Below, one piece after another: positions 44,071-51,065 of a stretch of DNA of 64,000 nucleotides. The notes beneath the pieces were generated by a model. The model was given only the letters and a program-made list of their open reading frames with translations, had not been told where the DNA came from and made no database searches. How positions within the stretch are numbered: position 1 is the first letter of the stretch; every line of letters begins with the position of its first letter. Source of the DNA: DUOA01 sp012839095 (GTDB lineage: Bacteria > Bacillota > Clostridia > Caldicoprobacterales > DTU083); contig JBMNJE010000009.1 of assembly GCA_050951505.1 (NCBI GenBank), positions 248,001 to 312,000 of the forward strand, given 5' to 3'. Both the position numbers and the translations under genes were made by a program.

Positions 44071-44670
44071 ATGTACGCATACATATCTGGAATATTGGAA
44101 GAACTGGATAGTCAACGTGTAGTAATAGATGTCAATGGGATTGGATACTCTGTTTTTGTTCCGGGTTCAATTTTGCAAAGGCTGCCTTCGATAGGCGGAA
44201 GAATAAAGCTTTTCACTTATATGCACCTTCGTGAAGACTGTCAGGATCTTTACGGTTTTCTTGAAAAGGAGGAAAAACAGTTTTTTGAAAAACTTATAAC
44301 TGTGTCCGGAGTAGGCCCTAAGGCAGCTCTGGGCATGCTGTCTGCATTTTCCGTCCAGCAGCTGGCCATAGCCATTGTCACCGGAGATCGAAAAACCCTT
44401 TGCAATGCGCCTGGTATAGGCAGGAAAACAGCTGATCGGATAATTTTGGAGCTGCAGGATAAAATCGATAAAAATTCTATTGGTATTCCAAAATCCACTT
44501 CTTCACCAATCCATAAATGGACCGATGAACGGATGGAAGCCCTGGAAGCATTGCAGGCATTGGGTTATTCGTCTGCAGATGCTGAACAGGCATTGTCCGG
44601 GCTGGAAGAAAAGGACACTTCCACTTTAATAAGGCTGGCCCTGAAGAACCTGGATCACTTGGGAAGATAG
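44071..44670 (+). CDS. ruvA: Holliday junction branch migration protein RuvA
   Basis: Tetrameric junction-binding protein, 199 residues. Domain I (1-65) has the OB fold starting MYAYISGILEELD; domain II with two helix-hairpin-helix motifs includes VSGVGPKAALGML and APGIGRKTADRIILEL; domain III at the C-terminus (about 150-199, EALEALQALGYSSADAEQAL) contacts RuvB. The ribosome site GGGAGAGGAATAT precedes the ATG. Confidence 0.95.
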   Translation: MYAYISGILEELDSQRVVIDVNGIGYSVFVPGSILQRLPSIGGRIKLFTYMHLREDCQDLYGFLEKEEKQFFEKLITVSGVGPKAALGMLSAFSVQQLAIAIVTGDRKTLCNAPGIGRKTADRIILELQDKIDKNSIGIPKSTSSPIHKWTDERMEALEALQALGYSSADAEQALSGLEEKDTSTLIRLALKNLDHLGR

Positions 44671-44695
44671 CTGTTAATGACAGGAGGAATTGGAT

Positions 44696-45718
44696 TTGCA
44701 GGAGCAGGAGGATCGCATTATTGCATCCAGAAGAATGTCGGAAGATCAGGAAATTGAATACAGTCTCAGGCCCAGAAGGATTAACGAATACATTGGTCAG
44801 GAGAAGGTCAAGGAGCAGATGATGATTTTTATTCAGGCTGCACTGGAGAGAGGGGAAGCTCTTGATCATGTCCTCCTGTACGGACCGCCAGGCCTGGGTA
44901 AAACTACATTGGCGAATATTATTGCTAATGAGCTGGGTGTCGGCATCAGGATCACCTCTGGTCCGGCAATAGAAAAATCCGGGGATTTGGCTGCCATCCT
45001 GACCAATCTAGGGGAACAGGATGTTCTTTTTATTGATGAAATTCACAGGCTCAATCGAAGTGTGGAGGAGATTCTGTATCCTGCCATGGAAGACTATGCT
45101 CTGGATATCATAATCGGAAAGGGTCCCAGTGCCCGCTCCATCAGGCTGGACCTGCCCAAGTTCACATTAATTGGAGCAACCACCCGTGCAGGCATGCTGA
45201 CTTCACCCCTTCGGGACCGCTTTGGAGTCATCAGCCGCCTGGAATTGTATTCGCCTGATGAGCTGAAGGAAATTGTAGTCCGCTCAGCAGGAATTCTGGA
45301 TATTGAAATTGATGATGAGGGTGCCTACGAAATAGCCAGGCGCTCAAGGGGCACTCCCCGTGTTACCAACCGGCTCTTAAGACGGGTAAGAGACTATGCT
45401 CAGATCAAGGCTGACGGGGTTATTACTCTTGATGTTGCCAGGGAAGCACTCAATATGCTGGAAGTGGATGATATGGGACTGGATGATGTGGACAGAAGGC
45501 TTCTGGAGGCTATTGCCCTTAAATTTGACGGAGGACCTGTAGGACTGGACACCCTTGCTGCTTCCACCGGCGAGGAAAGCACAACCATTGAGGATGTCTG
45601 CGAGCCATACCTTCTTCAGATTGGATTTCTTGCGCGTACACCCAGGGGAAGGGTCATAACGCCTCTGGGCTACAAACATCTGAACCTGCCAACCACCAGG
45701 CAGGAAACGCTCCTGTAG
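44696..45718 (+). CDS. ruvB: Holliday junction branch migration ATPase RuvB
   Basis: AAA+ motor that drives branch migration with RuvA. 340 residues: Walker A GPPGLGKTTLANI, Walker B VLFIDEIHRLN, sensor region LIGATTRAGMLTSPLRDRFG, arginine region RRSRGTPRVTNRLLRRVRD, and the winged-helix end GFLARTPRGRVITPLGYKHL. Two in-frame TTG codons compete; I take 44696 because AGGAGG lies 8 bases before it and only 2 before 44690. Confidence 0.95.
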   Translation: MQEQEDRIIASRRMSEDQEIEYSLRPRRINEYIGQEKVKEQMMIFIQAALERGEALDHVLLYGPPGLGKTTLANIIANELGVGIRITSGPAIEKSGDLAAILTNLGEQDVLFIDEIHRLNRSVEEILYPAMEDYALDIIIGKGPSARSIRLDLPKFTLIGATTRAGMLTSPLRDRFGVISRLELYSPDELKEIVVRSAGILDIEIDDEGAYEIARRSRGTPRVTNRLLRRVRDYAQIKADGVITLDVAREALNMLEVDDMGLDDVDRRLLEAIALKFDGGPVGLDTLAASTGEESTTIEDVCEPYLLQIGFLARTPRGRVITPLGYKHLNLPTTRQETLL

Positions 45719-45871
45719 ACATTAACAATTAACATTGATGCTTGGAAAGAAAGGATTAAGCGGGTACAGAGCTGTTTCAATATAAAGACATAAATCAATC
45801 ACAAGGGGAAATGATGAGATTAAGGCATCTGCCTTTTTACACCAGAAGTTCAACGGAATGGAGATGCGAAG

Positions 45872-46901
45872 TTGAAGGTTTCCGATTTTGACTATGAACT
45901 GCCGGAGGAGCTGATTGCACAGACTCCTTTGGATAAAAGGGACGAATCAAGGCTGTTGGTATACCATCGGAATTCAAAAGCTGCAGAACATTGTATATTC
46001 AGGAATATAGAAGATTTTTTGCTGCCAGGTGACTGCCTGGTTGTTAACGATACTAAGGTCATTCCTGCCAGACTCCTGGGCTAGCAGGGAGGATACCGGA
46101 GGCAGGATGGAATTTGTACTCCTCAGCCGGGAGAATGATGACACCTGGCGTGTTTTGGTAAAACCGGGCAGGAGAGCCAAAATCGGCTCACGCTTTCTTT
46201 TTGGTGATGGTTTGCTTAAGGCTGAGGTGTTAGATAAAACGGAAGAAGGAGGGCGCATCGTCCGCTTTTTTTTTGACGGCGTATTTGAGGAAGTGTTGGA
46301 CCAGGCAGGTATTATGCCGCTGCCGCCATACATTCACGAAGAACTGAAAGACAAGAATCGTTACCAGACGGTGTATGCCAGACACTCAGGATCTGCAGCA
46401 GCGCCTACAGCCGGCCTGCATTTTACACCTGAATTATTAAAGCGCCTAAAAGAAAAAGGAGTTAACTTTGCCAAGGTAACTCTTCATGTTGGCCTGGGTA
46501 CTTTTCGGCCGGTAAAAGTCGAGAATATTCAGGAGCATATCATGCATAAGGAAAAATTCGAGGTATCCCGGGAGGCTGCAGAAGTAATCAATGAAGCAAA
46601 AAGATCAGGAAAGCGGATCATAGCAGTGGGCACCACTTCCCTGCGCACTTTGGAGTCCATTTCAGATGACAATGGTATGATTCATGCAGGAAGCGGGGAA
46701 ACGGGAATCTTTATTTACCCCGGCTACCGGTTTAAGGTAGTTGATGCTCTGATTACCAATTTCCACCTGCCCAGATCAACCTTATTGATGCTGGTAAGCG
46801 CTATGACGGGCAGGGAGGAGATTTTACAGGTGTATCAGGAGGCCATCGCCCGGAGATACCGCTTCTTCAGCTTCGGCGATGCCATGTTCATCACCGATTA
46901 G
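45872..46901 (+). pseudogene. queA: S-adenosylmethionine:tRNA ribosyltransferase-isomerase, split by a frameshift
   Basis: QueA adds the epoxycyclopentanediol precursor to 7-aminomethyl-deazaguanine tRNA in queuosine synthesis. The first 70 codons (from TTG 45872, KVSDFDYELPEELIAQTP to VNDTKVIPARLLG) end at TAG 46082-46084. The rest continues in the +1 frame from AGC 46083 (SREDTGGRMEFVLLSREND, later APTAGLHFTPELL, HVGLGTFRPVK, IAVGTTSLRTLES and ITNFHLPRSTLLML) to 46901. Skipping one base gives 342 residues, the normal length, with no residue missing. Causes could be a real mutation, a read error, or +1 frameshifting at GGC-TAG. The tgt gene follows. Confidence 0.88.
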
Positions 46902-46907
46902 GATTAG

Positions 46908-47156
46908 GGGGACGTTTCTCAATTTTTAGCTATGGGGACAGTTCTCAATTATTCAGTTTTGCTTGGTTGCCATGAATGGGGACAGTTCTCAACTATTATG
47001 TTTTATTGTAACAATGGATACATTTTAAGCCCTTAAAAATGAAAACTGTCCCCGATAACACCCTAAAAATGAGAACTGTCCCCTATGACACCTCGATAAC
47101 ACCCTAAAAATGAGAACTGTCCCCGATGACAAAATGGGAATTTGAGAACTGTCCCC
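46908..47156. repeat. Seven-copy short palindromic-repeat cluster between queA and tgt
   Basis: Forward copies start at 46908 (GGGGACGTTTCTCAA), 46934 and 46978 (both exact GGGGACAGTTCTCAA). Reverse copies end at 47053, 47083, 47124 and 47156 (ATGAAAACTGTCCCC, ATGAGAACTGTCCCC twice, TTGAGAACTGTCCCC). The middle reverse copies belong to a tandem unit containing GATAACACCCTAAAAATGAG, repeated with a 41-base period. The arrangement is three forward then four reverse. It begins 6 bases after the queA stop and ends 33 bases before the tgt start. Confidence 0.92.
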
Positions 47157-47189
47157 AAAGGACATCCCCAAAGAACAAAGGAGAATAGT

Positions 47190-48299
47190 ATGTTTGGATT
47201 TGAACTGATAAAAGAAGATCCCAATTCGAAAGCCAGACTGGGAAGATTTCATACGCCCCACGGCAGCATTGACACACCTGTGTTCATGCCGGTTGGAACC
47301 CAGGCAACAGTGAAGGCTGTTACGCCCGATAACCTGGAGAAAATACAGGCACAGATCATTCTTGCCAATACCTATCACCTCTTCATCAGGCCAGGCCATA
47401 ACCTGATCAGGGAAGCCGGAGGCCTGCATAAGTTTATGAACTGGCATCGCCCCATCTTAACCGACAGCGGAGGATTTCAGGTGTTCAGCCTTGCTGATCT
47501 TCGCAGCATCAGGGAAGAAGGGATTACCTTCCGATCCCATCTGGATGGTTCCGAACAATTCCTTTCCCCGGAAAAGGTTATGGAAATTGAAAATGCCCTT
47601 GGTGCTGATATCATAATGGCATTGGATGAATGCATTCCCTATCCGGCTGATTATGACTATACCAGGCGCTCTGTAGAAAGGACAACCCGATGGCTGAAGC
47701 GCTGCATTCAGGCTCATCGCAGGGATGATCAGGCCTTGTTCGGAATTATACAGGGTGGAATGTATGCTGATCTCCGTCAAAAGAGTGCAGAAGAGATTCT
47801 GTCCCATGATCTTCCCGGCTATGCCATAGGAGGACTCAGCGTTGGCGAACCAAAATCCCTTATGTATGAGATGCTGGACTGTACAGTACCGCTCATGCCG
47901 AAAAACAAACCCAGATATCTGATGGGAGTCGGCTCACCGGACTGTCTGCTGGAGGGAGTATTGCGGGGTATAGACATGTTCGATTGTGTTCTGCCTACGC
48001 GGATTGCAAGAAACGGAACCGTTCTTACCAGTCATGGCAAGGTAGTAGTCCGTAACGCTGCTTATGAAAGAGACTTTTCGCCGCTGGATCCGGAATGCGA
48101 CTGTTATGCCTGCAAAAACTTCACCCGGGCCTATATCCGGCATCTAATAAAGGCAAATGAGATCCTGGCATCCATCCTGGCATCCATTCACAATCTTCGC
48201 TTTCTGATCCGCCTGATGGAGGATGTGCGAAAGGCCATACAGGAAGAACGCCTGTATGCCTACCGTGATGAATTTTTTAGTAAGTTTGGCTATGAATGA
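47190..48299 (+). CDS. tgt: Queuine/preQ1 tRNA-guanine transglycosylase
   Basis: Swaps the wobble guanine of GUN tRNAs for preQ1. 369 residues: GRFHTPHGSIDTPVFMPVGT, the active-site region PILTDSGGFQVFSLADLR, GIIQGGMYADLR, YAIGGLSVGEP, the nucleophile region LPTRIARNGTVLTSHG, and the zinc site CDCYACKNFTRAYIRHL. The frame is open upstream into the repeat cluster, but ATG 47190 has AAAGGAG before it and starts the conserved protein. A duplicated LASILASI occurs near the end (AAATGAGATCCTGGCATC region). Confidence 0.94.
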   Translation: MFGFELIKEDPNSKARLGRFHTPHGSIDTPVFMPVGTQATVKAVTPDNLEKIQAQIILANTYHLFIRPGHNLIREAGGLHKFMNWHRPILTDSGGFQVFSLADLRSIREEGITFRSHLDGSEQFLSPEKVMEIENALGADIIMALDECIPYPADYDYTRRSVERTTRWLKRCIQAHRRDDQALFGIIQGGMYADLRQKSAEEILSHDLPGYAIGGLSVGEPKSLMYEMLDCTVPLMPKNKPRYLMGVGSPDCLLEGVLRGIDMFDCVLPTRIARNGTVLTSHGKVVVRNAAYERDFSPLDPECDCYACKNFTRAYIRHLIKANEILASILASIHNLRFLIRLMEDVRKAIQEERLYAYRDEFFSKFGYE

Positions 48300-48378
48300 A
48301 AAGATTTCTATATTTCACCTTGAATAATTGGGACAAAGAGTTTAATATAATACTATATGCGAAAAAGGAGTGAATTGG

Positions 48379-48702
48379 ATGTTACTTGCAGCACAAACAG
48401 CGGCAGGTGCGGAAGGCGCAGGGGGCTTTGGTCTTATTATTGCTCAAATTGCACCCTTCCTGCTGATGATTGTTGTTATGTATTTCTTGATTATCCGTCC
48501 CCAAAGAAAAAGGGATAAGGAAAACAAGGAGATGCTGGCCTCACTTAAAGTAGGCGACAATGTTACTACCATCGGCGGAGTCTGCGGCAAGATTGTTAAT
48601 ATCCGGGATGACGTTCTTACGTTAGAAGTAGGCAAGGACAAGGTGAAGCTGGTATTTGAAAGATGGGCTATCCGCGATGTTGACAGGCCCATATCAGACT
48701 GA
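48379..48702 (+). CDS. yajC: Preprotein translocase accessory subunit YajC
   Basis: Small membrane protein of the SecDF-YajC complex, 107 residues. One helix (IIAQIAPFLLMIVVMYFLI) is followed by the diagnostic IIRPQRKRDKENKEMLASLK and VGDNVTTIGGVCGKIVNI. ATG 48379 has AAGGAG 8 bases upstream and is preferred to GTG 48370, which is part of that site. A terminator follows at once. Confidence 0.93.
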   Translation: MLLAAQTAAGAEGAGGFGLIIAQIAPFLLMIVVMYFLIIRPQRKRDKENKEMLASLKVGDNVTTIGGVCGKIVNIRDDVLTLEVGKDKVKLVFERWAIRDVDRPISD

Positions 48703-48705
48703 ATT

Positions 48706-48740
48706 AAAAAGCTGTGTTTCCTGGGGAAACCGGCTTTTTT
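48706..48740 (+). terminator. Rho-independent terminator after yajC
   Basis: AAAAAGC and GTTTCC pair with GGAAAC and GCTTTTT across a small internal loop, ending in a run of T. It closes the queA-tgt-yajC transcript. Confidence 0.8.
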
Positions 48741-48851
48741 GCATTGTGGAGTACAGGAGCCCCGTTTTGCATTAGAATTCATTAGTATGTCATATAAGCG
48801 CCCTTAATTGCATATATTTGGAACAAGATGCATAAAGGGAGTTGGGAAAGG

Positions 48852-49262
48852 ATGAAAAAAAGGCGAAGGACAGCTGTAAAACAGGAAGAGAACTCTTTGC
48901 TGCAGGATGCGCTGCTCGTTTCCAAGGGATCTGTTTTTGCAGTTATTATTACTTTGTTTTTTATCATCCTGTTTGCATTTATTATGCAATTGTCCAGCTT
49001 GTCGGAAACCATCATCAGGCCGGTCGTACAGGTGGTAAGAATTTTCAGCATAGCAGCAGGCGGTGCCTATGTAGCCAGACACACCACCAGTAAAGGATGG
49101 CTTAAAGGTGCTGTTACCGGAATCTGCTATGTTATTCTGGTATCTGTTATCGGTGTAATCTCAGGCGGACAGTTTGTATTGGATCGGATCTTGCTTTCAG
49201 ATACACTCATGGCTGTTGTTGTCGGCGCAGCAGGCGGTGCCATTGGCATAAATATCCGATAG
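48852..49262 (+). CDS. TIGR04086-type membrane protein
   Basis: Membrane protein of 136 residues with four helices: VFAVIITLFFIILFAFIMQL, VVRIFSIAAGGAYVA, GAVTGICYVILVSVIGVISG and LMAVVVGAAGGAIGINI. This family is regularly found next to SCIFF genes in Clostridia; its role is unknown, and a link to export of the peptide is only a guess. Start ATG 48852 follows AAGGGAGTTGGGAAAGG; the frame is open 8 codons further up without better support. Confidence 0.8.
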   Translation: MKKRRRTAVKQEENSLLQDALLVSKGSVFAVIITLFFIILFAFIMQLSSLSETIIRPVVQVVRIFSIAAGGAYVARHTTSKGWLKGAVTGICYVILVSVIGVISGGQFVLDRILLSDTLMAVVVGAAGGAIGINIR

Positions 49263-49306
49263 CTTCCCTCCCATGTGCACATACATCTCAAATATCTCCC
49301 CGGCCC

Positions 49307-49335
49307 TTTTCATATAAAGGTTTTTGTGCTATAAT
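49307..49335 (+). promoter_or_regulatory. SigA-type promoter for the SCIFF gene
   Basis: TTTTCA (49307-49312) and a perfect TATAAT (49330-49335) are 17 bases apart. The SCIFF ATG lies 35 bases downstream of the -10 with AAGGAGAGGGAG in between. Confidence 0.65.
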
Positions 49336-49370
49336 TAGTTGTAATTTGTTAAGGAGAGGGAGAGAACGGA

Positions 49371-49508
49371 ATGAAGCATATCAAAACCCTGCATAAGGGC
49401 AACCTGAAGAAGAGCCTCACTCACGGCGGCTGTGGCGAATGTCAGGCTTCCTGTCAATCGGCCTGCAAGACATCCTGCACTGTCGGCAATCAGAGCTGCC
49501 AGAAATAA
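49371..49508 (+). CDS. scfA: SCIFF ribosomal peptide precursor (six cysteines in forty-five)
   Basis: Exactly 45 residues with six cysteines at positions 21, 24, 28, 32, 36 and 43. The leader is MKHIKTLHKGNLKKSLTHGG and the core is CGECQASCQSACKTSCTVGN followed by QSCQK. The radical-SAM maturase encoded next forms thioether cross-links on such peptides (shown for other clostridial SCIFF systems, where a Cys is linked to a Thr alpha carbon; Thr34 here lies between cysteines). The product is almost universal in Clostridia and its function is unknown. Own promoter and ribosome site AAGGAGAGGGAGAGAACGG. Too short for routine gene calling. Confidence 0.95.
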   Translation: MKHIKTLHKGNLKKSLTHGGCGECQASCQSACKTSCTVGNQSCQK

Positions 49509-49536
49509 TCCTGTATCTACATACAAATAGGACTGA

Positions 49537-49602
49537 TAGCAGTAGCTCAGCTACTGCTATATTTATTCGGGCTGACAGGCTCACGACTGCATCCTGTCAG
49601 CC
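49537..49602 (+). terminator. Two consecutive hairpins between scfA and scfB
   Basis: TAGCAGTAGC/GCTACTGCTA (49537-49559, 3-base loop) and GGCTGACAGG/CCTGTCAGCC (49570-49602, 13-base loop), both perfect 10-bp stems. TATTTATTC follows the first. They may end most transcripts after the precursor, or protect its 3' end, and so give more peptide than enzyme. Confidence 0.65.
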
Positions 49603-49661
49603 GGCTGCTCTGAACCCATGCAAACAGGGCAGCATATTCCATTTAGGAAGGAAAAAGTATA

Positions 49662-51020
49662 ATGATACATAAATTCAAGGTGAATGATGTTCGCCTGGTT
49701 CTTGATGTTAACAGCGGTGCTGTTCATATAATCGATGAGTTAATCTGGGATTTGCTGGACTTAGGCCCGGATTTTATAGAAAACACAATACAAAAAGAGC
49801 TGGGCAGCAAATACTCAGCTGAAGATTTGAGGGAAGGCCTGTCAGAAATCAGGGAACTGATTGAGGCAGACATGCTCTATACCTCCTGGGATGCTGATGA
49901 CATTCCTGAAATGATGGGTGAGCCCGTAATCAAGGCCATGTGTCTTCATGCAGCGCATGACTGCAATCTCAGATGCAGCTACTGCTTTGCCTCTACCGGA
50001 GATTTCAGGGGCGAAAGAGGTCTGCTGGAGCTGGAAACCGGAAAAAGGGCTCTGGAATTTTTGGTACAGCACTCCGGCCATCGCAGAAATTTAGAGGTGG
50101 ATTTTTTTGGCGGGGAGCCGCTGATGAATTTTGATGTTGTGAAACAGTTGGTCCACTATGGCCGGGAGCTGGAAAAGCAGAATAATAAGAAATTCCGCTT
50201 CACTATTACCACCAACGGATTGCTGCTAAGTGATGAGATACTGGAGTTTATCAACAGGGAATTTGTGAATGTGGTCATCAGCATCGACGGCCGCCCGGAG
50301 ATACATGACCTTTTGCGTAAAACCCGGACCGGCACGGGCAGCTATGCCCATATTCTTCCCAAGGCAGTTAAGCTGGCCGAATCCCGCAATCAGAAGGATT
50401 ATTATGTAAGAGGAACCTTTACGAAATACAATAAGGATTTTGATAAGGATGTGCTGCATCTGGCAGATCTGGGCTTTCAGCAGATATCCATTGAGCCGGT
50501 TGTTGCCCCTGAAGAGGAAGACTATCATCTGTCGAAAGAGGATCTTCCTGAAATTTATGCAGCCTATGAACGTCTCATGAAAGTATACCTGGAACGCAGA
50601 AACCGGGGACAGGGCTTCAACTTCTTCCATTTCATGGCAGACCTGGAGCAGGGTCCTTGCGCTGCAAAGCGGGCAACAGGCTGCGGAGCAGGTAATGAGT
50701 ATGTTGCCGTTACGCCTTCTGGGGACATTTATCCCTGTCATCAATTTGCAGGAGAAGAAGCCTTTCATATGGGCAATGTTCTGGAAGGTACATTTAACAG
50801 GGAATTACAGCAGGTATTCCGGAATTCCAATGTCTTTACAAAAGAAAAATGTTCAGCCTGCTGGGCTAAGTTCTATTGCAGCGGAGGATGTGCCGCCAAT
50901 GCACAGCACTTCTCAGGAAATATATATGAGCCCTATGAGCTGGGTTGTGAAATGGAAAAGAAAAGGCTGGAATGCGCCCTTGCGCTGAAGGCGCTGGAAT
51001 ATCTTTCTGAAGATGAATGA
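49662..51020 (+). CDS. scfB: Radical SAM SCIFF peptide maturase (thioether-forming, SPASM)
   Basis: Enzyme of 452 residues that modifies the SCIFF peptide. An N-terminal PqqD/RRE-like region (about 1-85, FKVNDVRLVLDVNSGAVHII) should bind the leader. The radical SAM cluster is in HDCNLRCSYCFASTG (CxxxCxxC), with the SAM region DFFGGEPLMNFDV following. The C-terminal SPASM domain holds further cluster cysteines in GPCAAKRATGCGAGN, GDIYPCHQFAGE and KCSACWAKFYCSGGCAANA. Ribosome site AGGAAGGAAAAAGT precedes the ATG. The pairing with scfA makes the identity firm. Confidence 0.95.
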   Translation: MIHKFKVNDVRLVLDVNSGAVHIIDELIWDLLDLGPDFIENTIQKELGSKYSAEDLREGLSEIRELIEADMLYTSWDADDIPEMMGEPVIKAMCLHAAHDCNLRCSYCFASTGDFRGERGLLELETGKRALEFLVQHSGHRRNLEVDFFGGEPLMNFDVVKQLVHYGRELEKQNNKKFRFTITTNGLLLSDEILEFINREFVNVVISIDGRPEIHDLLRKTRTGTGSYAHILPKAVKLAESRNQKDYYVRGTFTKYNKDFDKDVLHLADLGFQQISIEPVVAPEEEDYHLSKEDLPEIYAAYERLMKVYLERRNRGQGFNFFHFMADLEQGPCAAKRATGCGAGNEYVAVTPSGDIYPCHQFAGEEAFHMGNVLEGTFNRELQQVFRNSNVFTKEKCSACWAKFYCSGGCAANAQHFSGNIYEPYELGCEMEKKRLECALALKALEYLSEDE

Positions 51021-51065
51021 CAGATTAACAGAAACTATTGGTTGTTTGTTCAAGTGAGGGGTTTT

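Noticed and set aside
45811..45891. 26-codon leader peptide before queA
   Set aside because: An ATG pair follows AAGGGG and the frame overlaps the queA start, but nothing else supports translation; kept only as a note.
46908..47156. Possible CRISPR array
   Set aside because: The repeat is only about 15 bases, spacing is irregular, copies run in both directions, and no cas gene is present.
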